Positions 1-8,886 of a stretch of 33,974 nucleotides of DNA are shown piece after piece. The notes beneath the pieces were generated by a model. The model made no database searches, was not told the origin of the DNA, and worked only from the letters and a program-made list of their open reading frames with translations. The position numbers and the translations under genes were made by a program. The DNA is from Burkholderiaceae bacterium (lineage in GTDB: Bacteria; Pseudomonadota; Gammaproteobacteria; Burkholderiales; Burkholderiaceae_F). Within the stretch, counting starts at the first letter, position 1. Each line of letters opens with the position of its first letter. The DNA lies in contig JAFTYR010000057.1 in assembly GCA_017461315.1 (NCBI GenBank), positions 1 through 33,974 on the forward strand, in the 5' to 3' direction.

Positions 1-2045
1 ATGCCGGTAAAACCACAACCAGTGAACGTATCCTTTACTATACCGGTCAAACTCACAAAATCGGTGAGGTTCATGATGGTGCTGCCACAATGGACTGGAT
101 GGAACAAGAGCAGGAGCGCGGCATTACCATTACATCCGCTGCTACGACAGCTTTCTGGCGTGGTATGGATGGTAAGTTCCCAGAACATCGTATCAACATC
201 ATTGATACCCCGGGACACGTTGACTTTACTGTTGAAGTTGAACGTTCTATGCGTGTTCTTGACGGCGCTTGCATGGTTTACTGTGCAGTAGGTGGTGTTC
301 AGCCACAGTCTGAAACCGTTTGGCGTCAGGCAAACAAGTACAAAGTACCTCGTCTTGCGTTCGTTAATAAGATGGACCGTACAGGTGCTAACTTCTATAA
401 AGTTTTCGATCAAATGAAGACTCGCTTGAAGGCTAATCCAGTACCTATCGTTATTCCGATTGGTGCAGAGGATACCTTTAAGGGTGTTGTAGATTTGGCT
501 AAGATGAAGGCCATCATCTGGGATGAAGCTTCCCAAGGTATGAAGTTCGCTTACGAAGATGTTCCTGCTGAGCTTCAAGAAGACGCTGATAAGTGGCGTA
601 ATTACATGGTTGAAGCCGCAGCTGAAGCAAATGAAGATTTGATGAACAAATATCTTGAAGAGGGTGATCTCTCTGAAGAAGATATTGTTAAGGGTCTTCG
701 TATGCGTACAATCGCTGGCGAAATTCAGCCAATGCTTTGTGGTACTGCGTTTAAGAACAAAGGCGTTCAGAGAATGCTTGACGCAGTTATTGAGTTGCTT
801 CCTAGCCCAATCGATATTCCTCCTGTACAAGGTATTGATCCTGATACAGAAGAAACGATCTCCCGTAAGGCAGATGATAAAGAGCCATTGTCTGTTTTAG
901 CCTTTAAGATCATGACTGATCCATTCGTTGGTCAGCTCACCTTCTTACGTGTTTACTCTGGTGTTATTAATTCTGGTGACACTGTTCTTAACAGCGGTAA
1001 GGGCAAGAAGGAACGTGTTGGTCGTCTTTTACAGATGCACGCCAACGAACGTAAAGAAATTAAAGAAGTTTTAGCTGGCGATATCGCAGCAGCCGTTGGT
1101 TTGAAGGAAGTTACAACTGGCGACACACTTTGTGCTGTTGATAGCCCTATTATTCTTGAAAAAATGGAATTCCCTGAGCCTGTTATTTCTCAGGCTGTTG
1201 AACCAAAGACCAAGGCTGACCAAGAAAAGATGGGTCTTGCTTTGAATCGTTTGGCTCAGGAAGATCCATCTTTCCGAGTAAAGACTGATGAAGAAAGTGG
1301 TCAGACCATTATTTCCGGTATGGGTGAACTCCATCTGGACATTTTGGTTGATCGTATGCGTCGCGAATTCAATGTTGAAGCTACTGTTGGTAAACCTCAG
1401 GTTGCTTACCGTGAAACAATTCGTGCCGTTTGTGAAAACGCTGAAGCTAAGTTTGTTAAGCAGTCTGGTGGTCGTGGTCAGTACGGTCACGTAGTACTTA
1501 AGCTTGAACCAAATACAGGTAAGGGTTTTGAGTTTGTCGATGCGATTAAGGGCGGTGTTGTTCCACGTGAATACATCCCAGCAGTTGAAAAGGGTATCGA
1601 AGACACAATGAAGTCTGGTATTCTTGCTGGCTACCCTGTAGTTGACGTTAAGGTCACACTCCACTTCGGTTCTTACCATGAAGTTGACTCTAACGAAAAT
1701 GCCTTCAAGATGGCTGGTTCTATGGCCTTCAAGGAAGGTATGAGACAAGCTTCTCCTGTTCTTCTCGAGCCAATTATGGCTGTTGAAGTTGAAACACCTG
1801 AAGAAAAGATGGGTGACGTTATGGGTGACCTTTCTTCTCGTCGTGGTGTTATCCAGGGTATGGATGACCTTCCTGGTGGCGGTAAGGCTGTTAAGGCAGA
1901 AGTACCACTTTCAGAAATGTTTGGTTACGCTACCCAGTTACGTTCTCTGACACAGGGTCGCGCTTCCTATACAATGGAATTTAAGCAGTACGCAGAAGCA
2001 CCAAGAAACGTTGCCGAAGCTGTTATGGAAGCTAAGGCTAAGTAA
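1..2045 (+). CDS. fusA: Elongation factor G, 5'-truncated by the window edge
   Basis: Cytoplasmic GTPase that drives translocation of tRNA and mRNA through the ribosome and, with the recycling factor, splits spent ribosomes. The frame is open from base 3 and enters in the middle of the P-loop (AGKTTT), so about 20 residues and the start codon lie before the window; 680 codons are present against about 704 residues in E. coli. The G3 motif DTPGH (about 204-218) and G4 motif NKMD (366-377) are intact, and domains II-V run to the stop with no frameshift. An ATG at base 90 is only an internal methionine. tuf follows 41 bases later with no obvious terminator, the usual str-operon order, so rpsL and rpsG would be expected upstream (inference). 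Confidence 0.99.
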   Translation, partial: AGKTTTSERILYYTGQTHKIGEVHDGAATMDWMEQEQERGITITSAATTAFWRGMDGKFPEHRINIIDTPGHVDFTVEVERSMRVLDGACMVYCAVGGVQPQSETVWRQANKYKVPRLAFVNKMDRTGANFYKVFDQMKTRLKANPVPIVIPIGAEDTFKGVVDLAKMKAIIWDEASQGMKFAYEDVPAELQEDADKWRNYMVEAAAEANEDLMNKYLEEGDLSEEDIVKGLRMRTIAGEIQPMLCGTAFKNKGVQRMLDAVIELLPSPIDIPPVQGIDPDTEETISRKADDKEPLSVLAFKIMTDPFVGQLTFLRVYSGVINSGDTVLNSGKGKKERVGRLLQMHANERKEIKEVLAGDIAAAVGLKEVTTGDTLCAVDSPIILEKMEFPEPVISQAVEPKTKADQEKMGLALNRLAQEDPSFRVKTDEESGQTIISGMGELHLDILVDRMRREFNVEATVGKPQVAYRETIRAVCENAEAKFVKQSGGRGQYGHVVLKLEPNTGKGFEFVDAIKGGVVPREYIPAVEKGIEDTMKSGILAGYPVVDVKVTLHFGSYHEVDSNENAFKMAGSMAFKEGMRQASPVLLEPIMAVEVETPEEKMGDVMGDLSSRRGVIQGMDDLPGGGKAVKAEVPLSEMFGYATQLRSLTQGRASYTMEFKQYAEAPRNVAEAVMEAKAK

Positions 2046-2086
2046 TTTTGATTAATCAGCTATTCTCGAATTAAGGATATCTAGAA

Positions 2087-3277
2087 ATGGCAAAGGAAAA
2101 GTTCGAAAGAACCAAGCCCCACGTAAACGTGGGAACGATTGGTCACGTTGACCACGGTAAGACCACTCTTACAGCAGCTATTACTACTGTATTGTCTCGT
2201 GTGTTCGGCGGTGAAGCTAAAGCATACGATCAGATCGATGCTGCTCCTGAAGAAAAGGCACGTGGTATTACGATTAATACAGCTCACGTTGAATACGAAA
2301 CAGAAAACCGTCACTACGCTCACGTAGACTGCCCGGGCCACGCCGACTATGTTAAGAACATGATTACCGGTGCTGCTCAGATGGACGGTGCAATTTTGGT
2401 TGTGTCCGCAGCTGACGGTCCGATGCCTCAGACACGTGAACACATCTTGTTGGCTCGCCAGGTTGGCGTTCCTTACATCATCGTGTTCATGAACAAGTGC
2501 GACTTGGTTGACGATGAAGAATTGCTTGAACTCGTAGAAATGGAAGTTCGCGATTTGTTGAGCAGCTACGAATTCCCAGGCGACGATGTACCTATCGTTA
2601 AGGGTTCTGCTCGTATGGCTTTGGATGGCGATCAGGGCAAATACGGTGAACAGGCAATCGTTGAATTGGCTGGTTACCTTGACAGCTACATCCCAACTCC
2701 AGAACGTGACATTGATCAGACCTTCTTGATGCCAGTTGAAGACGTATTCTCTATTTCTGGTCGTGGTACAGTTGTTACCGGTCGTGTTGAACGCGGTATC
2801 ATCAAAGTTGGCGAAGAAATCGAAATCGTTGGTATCAAGGCCACAACAAAGACAACATGTACTGGCGTTGAAATGTTCCGCAAGTTGCTTGACCAGGGTC
2901 AGGCTGGCGACAACATCGGTGTACTCCTCCGTGGTACAAAGCGTGAAGATGTTGAACGTGGTCAGGTTTTGGCTAAGCCAGGTACAATCACTCCACACAC
3001 AGACTTTGAAGCTGAAGTTTACGTATTGAACAAGGAAGAAGGTGGTCGTCATACACCATTCTTCAAGGGCTATCGTCCACAGTTCTACTTCCGTACAACA
3101 GACGTTACAGGTACGATTGAATTGCCAGAAGGCGTAGAAATGGTTATGCCAGGCGATAACATCCGTATGGACGTTAAGTTGATTGCTCCGATTGCTATGG
3201 AAGAAGGTCTTCGCTTTGCTATTCGTGAAGGTGGTCACACTGTTGGTGCCGGTGTTGTCTCTAAGATCAAGGGCTAA
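2087..3277 (+). CDS. tuf: Elongation factor Tu
   Basis: GTPase that carries aminoacyl-tRNA to the ribosomal A site. The 396 residues show the P-loop GHVDHGKT (19-26), the effector region RGITI, the switch II motif DCPGHADY with its catalytic histidine, and NKCD (about 136-139), followed by both beta-barrel domains. AAGGA at 2073-2077 serves as ribosome binding site. One residue is unusual: His384 in [10 protein letters not shown] near the C-terminus, where the common sequence has arginine (R381 in mature E. coli numbering). A hairpin lies between this gene and rpsJ, so read-through may be modulated. A second tuf copy, frequent in proteobacteria, cannot be judged from this window. Confidence 0.99.
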   Translation: MAKEKFERTKPHVNVGTIGHVDHGKTTLTAAITTVLSRVFGGEAKAYDQIDAAPEEKARGITINTAHVEYETENRHYAHVDCPGHADYVKNMITGAAQMDGAILVVSAADGPMPQTREHILLARQVGVPYIIVFMNKCDLVDDEELLELVEMEVRDLLSSYEFPGDDVPIVKGSARMALDGDQGKYGEQAIVELAGYLDSYIPTPERDIDQTFLMPVEDVFSISGRGTVVTGRVERGIIKVGEEIEIVGIKATTKTTCTGVEMFRKLLDQGQAGDNIGVLLRGTKREDVERGQVLAKPGTITPHTDFEAEVYVLNKEEGGRHTPFFKGYRPQFYFRTTDVTGTIELPEGVEMVMPGDNIRMDVKLIAPIAMEEGLRFAIREGGHTVGAGVVSKIKG

Positions 3278-3296
3278 TCAACTAAATTAATATATC

Positions 3297-3319
3297 GGGT
3301 CGAATCCTGTGTTCGACCC
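3297..3319 (+). repeat. Inverted repeat/hairpin between tuf and rpsJ
   Basis: GGGTCGAA (3297-3304) and TTCGACCC (3312-3319) pair over 8 bp around a 7-base loop. The run after it (CTCGTTCTTTC) is only moderately T-rich, so it is a weak terminator at best; it could be a processing site or an attenuator separating very abundant tuf mRNA from rpsJ mRNA. No good -35/-10 pair was found here. Confidence 0.6.
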
Positions 3320-3346
3320 TCGTTCTTTCAAGGATTCATTTAAAAA

Positions 3347-3658
3347 ATGCAAAGCCAACGTATTCGTATCCGCCTTAAGGCATTTGATTATAAGTTGATT
3401 GACCAGTCTGCTCTCGAAATTGTCGATACAGCAAAAAGAACTGGTGCTGTAGTTCGTGGTCCAGTTCCCTTGCCTACACGTATTCAACGTTTCGATATTC
3501 TTCGTAGTCCACACGTAAATAAGACTAGTCGTGATCAGCTTGAAATCCGTACACATCAGCGCTTGATGGATATCATCGACCCAACTGATAAGACCGTTGA
3601 TGCACTGATGAAGCTTGATTTGCCGGCAGGTGTTGATGTCGAAATCAAAGTTCAGTAA
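3347..3658 (+). CDS. rpsJ: 30S ribosomal protein S10
   Basis: Small-subunit head protein, also the NusE partner of NusB and NusG in antitermination. The length of 103 residues equals the E. coli protein, and the typical sequence is present ([14 protein letters not shown] near the start, [22 protein letters not shown] at the end). AAGGA at 3330-3334 is a ribosome binding site with rather long spacing (12 bases). In most bacteria rplC follows at once; here a strong terminator stands after the stop and two genes on the other strand intervene, so S10 is cut off from the rest of its operon and would be made with EF-G and EF-Tu. Confidence 0.99.
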   Translation: MQSQRIRIRLKAFDYKLIDQSALEIVDTAKRTGAVVRGPVPLPTRIQRFDILRSPHVNKTSRDQLEIRTHQRLMDIIDPTDKTVDALMKLDLPAGVDVEIKVQ

Positions 3659-3681
3659 TTTTTGATTACTAAGGCATTGGT

Positions 3682-3712
3682 AATAAACCCGCGAAAGCGG
3701 GTTTATTTTTTT
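3682..3712 (+). terminator. Intrinsic terminator after rpsJ
   Basis: A perfect 11-bp stem (3682-3692 with 3697-3707) closed by a GAAA tetraloop is followed by an unbroken T run to 3712. It ends the fusA-tuf-rpsJ transcript. On the minus strand the same stem follows the apbE stop at 3749 but has no separate T run beyond the stem, so it would act only weakly in that direction. Confidence 0.93.
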
Positions 3713-3748
3713 CTGAAAGGGATCTAAATATCACATTTCTTCAAAATA

Positions 3749-4777
3749 TCATTGAATAATCTTTGTGACATATTGTCGATTTGCTATCTTTAAGATTCCA
3801 GATAAATTTTTTGTATATGCAATTTTAGTTAAGTTCTCATCAACTAAAACGGCTTTAATTTCAGGATGAGCTTTTAAATAATCAAGTGCTTTATCCCAGC
3901 CCATAACAAAAAGTGCGGTACACATTGCATCGGCAAATGCTGAATTTTTATTAATGATGGTGACAGAAGAAATTGTTGCCTTTACAGGGTAACCGGTCGT
4001 AGGATCAAGCAAATGATGGTATTTGATACCATTTTTTATAAAAAATTTCTCATAATTTCCACTTGTTACAACAGATTCGTTGTTTGCATGAACTGTTGCA
4101 AAAAAGTTACCTCTTTCTTTTGCAGGCTCTTGTAGCCCAATGGTCCATGGTTTCATGGATAAATTCGTACCATTAGCAACTACGTTCCCACCGAAACTTA
4201 TAAGATTATTGAAGCAATTGTTTTTATTTAATTGTTCTATTACTTTATCAGCAATATAACCCTTCCCAATTGCACCGAGAGTAAGTACCTGATCCTTTTT
4301 TAGGCGTGCAAAAATCCCCTCGTTATTTTTTTTTATGAGTATTTGTTCATATCCGACATTTTTAAGCGCCTCCTTAATTTCTTTTTCCGTTGGAACACGT
4401 GCATAACTTTGATCAACACTCCAAAGTTTCACCAGAGCACCTACGGTAGGATCAAAGGCACCCTGAGTGTCTTTTGCTATTTTTTTTGAAAGTTCAAGAA
4501 TTTCTGCTGTTTCAGGATTGACTCTAACCCATTGATTTACAGAAGAAGATAATTGGCTAATATCACTATTAGGAATATAGGTTGAAAAAATATTTTCTAA
4601 CCGTCGAGTTTCATTGTTGGCTATGTCATAGCATCGTTGAGCTTCTTCTACTGTAGAAGTTTTGAACTGTGCATTAACAAGGGTTCCTAAAGCAAAACTA
4701 TCAACTTTATAAATTGCCCAGTTTGCAGTTACATTAAAAGAAGCTAGAAGGAGAGATAAAGCAATAATTTTCTTCAT
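3749..4777 (-). CDS. apbE: FAD:protein FMN transferase (ApbE family), exported
   Basis: ApbE enzymes attach FMN from FAD covalently to Thr/Ser of periplasmic redox proteins. The 342 residues begin with a Sec-type signal (MKKIIALSLLLASFNVTA, cleavage near 18/19) with no lipobox cysteine, so the enzyme is predicted soluble in the periplasm. Family motifs are GAIGKGYIAD (168-177), SFGGNV (194-199), TSGNY (238-242), HHLLDPTTGYP (254-264) and DAMCTALFVMG (283-293), covering the metal and FAD sites. It lies downstream of the flavoprotein gene on the same strand. An intrinsic terminator ends only 3 bases before the ATG and no Shine-Dalgarno sequence is visible, so expression is probably low or by read-through. 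The gene is visibly more AT-rich than its neighbours. Its substrate is not evident here, since the adjacent reductase lacks an FMN-binding domain. Confidence 0.93.
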   Translation of the reverse strand: MKKIIALSLLLASFNVTANWAIYKVDSFALGTLVNAQFKTSTVEEAQRCYDIANNETRRLENIFSTYIPNSDISQLSSSVNQWVRVNPETAEILELSKKIAKDTQGAFDPTVGALVKLWSVDQSYARVPTEKEIKEALKNVGYEQILIKKNNEGIFARLKKDQVLTLGAIGKGYIADKVIEQLNKNNCFNNLISFGGNVVANGTNLSMKPWTIGLQEPAKERGNFFATVHANNESVVTSGNYEKFFIKNGIKYHHLLDPTTGYPVKATISSVTIINKNSAFADAMCTALFVMGWDKALDYLKAHPEIKAVLVDENLTKIAYTKNLSGILKIANRQYVTKIIQ

Positions 4778-4780
4778 ATT

Positions 4781-4805
4781 AAAAAGGAGTCGCTTTTGCG
4801 ACTCC
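4781..4805 (-). terminator. Intrinsic terminator between the flavoprotein gene and apbE
   Basis: Read on the minus strand, GGAGTCGC and GCGACTCC (4798-4805 and 4786-4793) form an 8-bp GC-rich stem with an AAAA loop, followed by TTTTT (4785-4781). Only AAT separates the T run from the apbE start codon at 4777. A second, weaker 7-bp inverted repeat (4817-4823 with 4842-4848) lies just upstream in the 3' region of the flavoprotein gene. Confidence 0.88.
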
Positions 4806-4860
4806 CTAGTTGAAAGTTAGAAGTAATTTCTATCGAAGTTGCTTCTAAAGATTTTCATAA

Positions 4861-6252
4861 TTATTCAGCAGCGGCGTTTTTACCTGCGATACGACCGAAA
4901 GTTGTGATATCAGCCATAGCGTTACCACCAAGTCTATTAGCACCGTGTACACCACCGGTTACTTCACCAGCAGCGTAAAGGCCAGGGATAATTTTTCCGT
5001 TAGTATCAATTACTTGTGCAGAAGTATTGATCTTTAAACCGCCCATAGTGTGGTGAACAGCTGGAGTAACTTCTACAGCATAGTATGGAGCAGTTGTTAG
5101 TGGACGAGGCATATCGGCACGGCCAAACTGAGAATCTTTCTTCGCTGCTTGATCCTTAGCGTAAGTACTCATAGTTGCCTTAAGATTTGTGGCATTGATT
5201 TTCAACTTAGATGCTAATTCATCAAGCGTCTTACCTTCTGTGACCAAACCAGATTTAATGTAAGATTCAATAGCTTTTAAGCTCTTTCTAACATCCTGGT
5301 CAAACAAGAGGTAGCCAACTTTACCAGGTTGTTGTAACTCTGCAGCGGAAACAACGTCGCGTGTTTGTAATTCATTGATAAAGCGCTTGCCATCTTTGTT
5401 AACCAAAATAGCACCGTTACCACGAACTGCTTCAGTGATCATTTCACCCTTACCTGGAACAACAGTTGGGTGAGTTTGAATTTGATTCATGTCAACGGTA
5501 TCAGCGCCAATTTTTTGACCTAAAACAATACCATCACCTGTTGCACCAGAGTGGTTTGTTGTAGCAAATCCTTTCAACTTAGGATTGATTTTTGTAACCA
5601 GTTCTTGATTTGCAGAAAAGCCACCAGCGGCGATAATCACAGCTTTTGCATTGATTGTTTGTTCGGCTTTACCACGCTGTTTGTACTTAACACCAACAAC
5701 GCGACCATCTTTAACAACCAATTCTTCAGCCTTAGCCATTGTACGAATATCAATATTTCGTTGTTTAGAGGCATTAACTAAAGTTTTGACGACTTCTGCA
5801 CCAACGAAACCACCTCCGGTAGGACGGTGAGAACGTTTCTGAGAAGCACCGGCCATCATACCGACGTCATTTAAATCACCACCAAGACCATTGATAAAGT
5901 CAACAGAGGCAGCTGCGTTAGTGGTTAAAACACGTACGAGATCAGGATTATTTAAATTTTTACCCCCTTTCATCGTATCGTTGAAATGAGACTCGATAGT
6001 ATCCTTGATACCTAACTTAGCTTGGGGTTTGGACTCGGCCGCATTGAGACCACCTGCGGCACGGTTTGTATTACCACCAAGATAAGCCATCTTTTCAAGA
6101 ACAACGACCTTCTTTCCAAGGTCATGTGCTGTCACAGCTGCGGACAGACCTGCACCACCAGCACCGATAACAACGATATCGGCTTGTTCAGCAGCAATTG
6201 CAGGAATCGCAAAGATTGAGGAAACGAGAGAAGCGATAACAATTTTTTTCAT
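4861..6252 (-). CDS. Periplasmic fumarate-reductase-type flavoprotein (flavocytochrome c family, no haem domain)
   Basis: Soluble flavoprotein of the family that reduces fumarate or related unsaturated acids as terminal electron acceptors. The 463 residues start with a Sec signal peptide (cleavage near AIA-AE, 20/21) followed directly by an FAD-binding fold (GAGGAG 30-35, Glu at 53). All catalytic residues known from Shewanella Fcc3 are present at one constant offset of 104: H261, M271, E274, R277, R298, H400 and R440, within QTHPT, TEAVRG, TRD, HHTMGG and GANRLGG. The substrate is therefore probably fumarate or a close analogue. There is neither an N-terminal tetrahaem domain nor an FMN-binding domain, so the electron donor must be a separate protein. 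GGTGA precedes the ATG; a possible -10 TATAAA lies at 6292-6297 on the minus strand, without a convincing -35. Codon use resembles the nearby ribosomal genes, which suggests high expression. Confidence 0.93.
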   Translation of the reverse strand: MKKIVIASLVSSIFAIPAIAAEQADIVVIGAGGAGLSAAVTAHDLGKKVVVLEKMAYLGGNTNRAAGGLNAAESKPQAKLGIKDTIESHFNDTMKGGKNLNNPDLVRVLTTNAAASVDFINGLGGDLNDVGMMAGASQKRSHRPTGGGFVGAEVVKTLVNASKQRNIDIRTMAKAEELVVKDGRVVGVKYKQRGKAEQTINAKAVIIAAGGFSANQELVTKINPKLKGFATTNHSGATGDGIVLGQKIGADTVDMNQIQTHPTVVPGKGEMITEAVRGNGAILVNKDGKRFINELQTRDVVSAAELQQPGKVGYLLFDQDVRKSLKAIESYIKSGLVTEGKTLDELASKLKINATNLKATMSTYAKDQAAKKDSQFGRADMPRPLTTAPYYAVEVTPAVHHTMGGLKINTSAQVIDTNGKIIPGLYAAGEVTGGVHGANRLGGNAMADITTFGRIAGKNAAAE

Positions 6253-6358
6253 TTGATCTTCACCGTGAAATAAATAAAGACAACTTTGTAGTTTATACCT
6301 ATCAGGGTAGAAAGACTAACGTTACAAAGTGAAACATAAGGTAACAACAATCCCTTGT

Positions 6359-6387
6359 TTGCAAAAGAAAAAAAAACACTGTAAAAT
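6359..6387 (+). promoter_or_regulatory. Promoter for the rplC-rpsQ operon
   Basis: TTGCAA (6359-6364), a 17-bp spacer and TAAAAT (6382-6387), followed by a GC-rich discriminator CGCAG; the start is expected near 6394. It lies in the 220-bp region between the divergent flavoprotein gene and rplC, where the split S10 operon needs its own promoter. Confidence 0.8.
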
Positions 6388-6402
6388 CGCAGACTTTCGT
6401 GG

Positions 6403-6431
6403 TCATCCTGTTCGTTTGGATGATTTTTTTT
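6403..6431 (+). promoter_or_regulatory. Terminator-like hairpin in the rplC leader
   Basis: TCATCC (6403-6408) pairs with GGATGA (6418-6423) around a 9-base loop, followed by eight T (6424-6431). It lies between the predicted transcription start and the rplC start codon, about 40 bases before the ATG, so it would act as an attenuator. In E. coli the S10 operon is attenuated in its leader by L4; an analogous control here is inference. Confidence 0.55.
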
Positions 6432-6472
6432 AAAAGTTGTCCCGGCCAATCGTAGCTGGGGTGGAGATAATA

Positions 6473-7120
6473 ATGAGTGAGAAGCTCGGCCTAGTCGGTC
6501 GTAAGATCGGCATGACGCGCATCTTTACAGAGGACGGTGTTTCTGTTCCTGTAACAGTGCTCGATGTGTCGAACAACCGTATTACTCAAATTAAGACGGT
6601 TGAGACTGATGGCTATAACGCAGTGCAAGTCGCATTCGGTTCTAAGAAGCCGTCTCGCGTGAGCAAGCCGCTTAAGGGTGTTTTTGATAAAGCCGGTGTT
6701 GAAGCGGGTTCCGTGCTCAAAGAATTTCATGTTGATGCAGATAAAGTTGGTGAATTCAAGGTTGGTCAGACTTTGAGTATCGATATGTTCACTGTTGGTC
6801 AGAAAGTTGACGTAACAGGTGTAACAATCGGTAAGGGTTTTGCCGGTGCTATCAAGCGTCATCATTTCTCATCTAATCGTGCTAGCCATGGTAACTCTGT
6901 AACAACAAGAGCTCCAGGTTCTATCGGTAACCGTCAAGATCCTGGTCGTGTTTTCCCTGGTAAGCGTATGGCAGGTCACCTCGGTGATGTTCAGCGTACT
7001 ACTCAGAATCTTGTTATTGCTCGTATCGATGCTGAGCGTAATTTGATTCTGGTTCGTGGTGCAGTTCCTGGACATGACAATGGTGATGTTGTTATCCGTC
7101 CAGCTGTTAAGGCAAAGTAA
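6473..7120 (+). CDS. rplC: 50S ribosomal protein L3
   Basis: Early-assembling large-subunit protein whose long loop reaches the peptidyl transferase centre. The 215 residues (E. coli 209) start [18 protein letters not shown]. The ATG at 6473 is chosen because it aligns with the family start and has GGAG at 6463-6466, six bases upstream; an in-frame TTG at 6437 would add 12 unsupported residues. The glutamine of the loop ([20 protein letters not shown]) that is N5-methylated by PrmB in E. coli is present. First gene of the displaced S10 operon; rplD follows after 12 bases. Confidence 0.98.
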   Translation: MSEKLGLVGRKIGMTRIFTEDGVSVPVTVLDVSNNRITQIKTVETDGYNAVQVAFGSKKPSRVSKPLKGVFDKAGVEAGSVLKEFHVDADKVGEFKVGQTLSIDMFTVGQKVDVTGVTIGKGFAGAIKRHHFSSNRASHGNSVTTRAPGSIGNRQDPGRVFPGKRMAGHLGDVQRTTQNLVIARIDAERNLILVRGAVPGHDNGDVVIRPAVKAK

Positions 7121-7132
7121 GAGGAGCGATTA

Positions 7133-7753
7133 ATGGAACTGAAAGTTATGAATGATCAGGGCCAGCAGACTGCAACTCTCGCTGCTGCTGATGCTGTTTT
7201 CGGTCGCGAATATAACGAAGCTCTGGTTCATCAATTGGTTGTGGCATTCCAGGCTAATGACCGTTTGGGTACTCGTGCTCAATTGAACAGAGAAGCTGTT
7301 CACCATTCAACACGTAAACCGTGGCGTCAAAAGGGTACGGGTCGTGCTCGTGCAGGTATGTCTTCTTCTCCAGTATGGAGAGGCGGTGGACGTGCTTTCC
7401 CTAACAGCCCTGAAGAAAATTTCTCGCAGAAAGTTAACAAGAAGATGTATCGTGCTGCAATGGCCGTTATTTTCTCCAAGTTGGCTCAAGATGGTCGTTT
7501 GTTGGTTGTTGAATCTATCGATGTTGATACACCAAAGACTAAGAATCTTGCTGCAAAGTTCAAGGCAATGGGGCTTGAAAATGCGTTGATTCTCACTAAT
7601 GAAATTAGCGAAAATCTGGATTTAGCTAGCCGTAATTTAAAGAATTTCTGGGTAGATGTACCTCGTTACTTGAATCCGGTTTGGTTAATCAAGTTTGATC
7701 GTGTTGTTGTCACCAAAGATGCGATTGCTGCACTCGAGGAGATGTTGGGATGA
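7133..7753 (+). CDS. rplD: 50S ribosomal protein L4
   Basis: Large-subunit protein lining the exit tunnel; in E. coli it also represses its own S10 operon by attenuation and translation block. The 206 residues (E. coli 201) contain the tunnel-loop sequence [15 protein letters not shown] and the following [15 protein letters not shown] at 7121-7126 is a strong ribosome binding site. The stop overlaps the rplW start by ATGA, implying translational coupling. If L4 autocontrol exists here, its likely target is the hairpin in the rplC leader (inference). Confidence 0.98.
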   Translation: MELKVMNDQGQQTATLAAADAVFGREYNEALVHQLVVAFQANDRLGTRAQLNREAVHHSTRKPWRQKGTGRARAGMSSSPVWRGGGRAFPNSPEENFSQKVNKKMYRAAMAVIFSKLAQDGRLLVVESIDVDTPKTKNLAAKFKAMGLENALILTNEISENLDLASRNLKNFWVDVPRYLNPVWLIKFDRVVVTKDAIAALEEMLG

Positions 7754-8049
7754 GCCAAGAATTTTTGTACAAGGTTCTGACCGGTAGTATCGTTTCCGAA
7801 AAGAGTACGTTTATCGGTGAGAAGAACAATCAGTATTGTTTCCGTGTTGCTCCAACAGCAACAAAGGAAGATGTTAAAGCCGCTGTTGAAATGCTCTTCA
7901 AAGTGCAAGTCAAGAGCGTACAGGTCCTGAACCTTAAGGGTAAAGAAAAGCGTTTTGGCCGTTTCAACGGCAAGCGCAGCGATGTCCGCAAAGCCTATGT
8001 AAGTTTGGCTGAGGGTCAGGAAATTAACTTCGCACAAGAGGTGAAGTAA
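7750..8049 (+). CDS. rplW: 50S ribosomal protein L23
   Basis: Protein at the exit of the peptide tunnel and docking site for trigger factor and SRP. The 99 residues match the E. coli length (100) and include [37 protein letters not shown] sequence in shortened form between 50 and 85. It is coupled on both sides: ATGA overlap with rplD and TAATG overlap with rplB. Confidence 0.98.
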   Translation: MSQEFLYKVLTGSIVSEKSTFIGEKNNQYCFRVAPTATKEDVKAAVEMLFKVQVKSVQVLNLKGKEKRFGRFNGKRSDVRKAYVSLAEGQEINFAQEVK

Positions 8050-8876
8050 TGGCTCTGATTAAACTTAAACCAACATCTGCTGGTCGTCGCCATGCTGTAA
8101 AAGTTGTAAACCGCGAATTGCACAAGGGTAAGCCCTTCGCTGCATTGGTTGAAAAGAAAAACCGTGGTTCTGGCCGTAATAACTTTGGTCGTATTACTGT
8201 TCGTCATCAAGGTGGTGGACATAAGCAGGCTTATCGTATCATCGACTTCAAGCGTGATAAAGATGGTATTCCTGCAATCGTTGAGCGTATTGAATACGAT
8301 CCAAACCGTTCTGCAAACATCGCTCTTGTCCTCTATAAGGACGGTGAACGTCGTTACATCATCGCTCCTAAGGGCTTGAAAGCTGGCGATGAAATCATGA
8401 GCGGTCAGGAAGCAACTATCAAAGTAGGTAATTGTCTTCCACTTCGTAACATCCCAGTTGGTAGCACAATCCACTGTATCGAAATGAAGCCTGGTAAGGG
8501 CGCTCAAATCGTACGTGCTGCTGGTGCATTTGCTCAGCTTTTAGCTCGCGAAGGTGCTTATGCTCAGGTTCGTCTCCGTTCTGGCGAAGTTCGTCGTATT
8601 CTCATTGAATGCCGTGCAACAATCGGTACGGTTGGTAATGAAGAAAATAGTTTGCGTGAACTTGGTAAGGCTGGTGCTAAGCGTTGGCGTGGTGTCCGTC
8701 CGACCGTTCGTGGTGTAGTAATGAACCCAGTTGATCATCCTCACGGTGGTGGTGAAGGACGCACAGGTACAGGTCGTGCTCCGGTTACACCTTGGGGTCA
8801 GCTCACTAAGGGTTATCGTACTCGTAACAACAAGCGTACCGACAACATGATTGTGTCGCGTCGCTATCGTAAGTAA
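8049..8876 (+). CDS. rplB: 50S ribosomal protein L2
   Basis: Highly conserved primary 23S rRNA-binding protein needed for subunit association and peptidyl transfer. The 275 residues (E. coli 273) carry the signature [13 protein letters not shown] with the conserved histidine at 230, and the basic C-terminus ending in SRRYRK. Its start codon overlaps the rplW stop by one base. The gene ends immediately before a perfect AAGGAGG that serves rpsS. Confidence 0.99.
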   Translation: MALIKLKPTSAGRRHAVKVVNRELHKGKPFAALVEKKNRGSGRNNFGRITVRHQGGGHKQAYRIIDFKRDKDGIPAIVERIEYDPNRSANIALVLYKDGERRYIIAPKGLKAGDEIMSGQEATIKVGNCLPLRNIPVGSTIHCIEMKPGKGAQIVRAAGAFAQLLAREGAYAQVRLRSGEVRRILIECRATIGTVGNEENSLRELGKAGAKRWRGVRPTVRGVVMNPVDHPHGGGEGRTGTGRAPVTPWGQLTKGYRTRNNKRTDNMIVSRRYRK

Positions 8877-8886
8877 GGAGGCCTGA

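Noticed and set aside
1071..1748. A minus-strand frame of 225 codons inside fusA
   Set aside because: Same cause as in tuf; no homology features, no ribosome binding site, and fully inside a conserved gene.
2081..3238. A long open frame of 385 codons on the minus strand, antisense to tuf
   Set aside because: It mirrors almost the whole of tuf, and its translation is rich in Cys, Asn and Thr with no recognisable domain. Strong codon bias in tuf is known to leave long antisense frames open.
5530..5570. SGAT in the flavoprotein as a possible ApbE flavinylation site
   Set aside because: It lies in TTNHSGATGDG, a standard piece of the FAD domain of fumarate reductases, not in an FMN-binding domain, so the resemblance to the ApbE motif is coincidental.
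6437..6472. Upstream TTG as start of rplC
   Set aside because: It adds 12 residues absent from the L3 family, and the ATG at 6473 has a good ribosome binding site.
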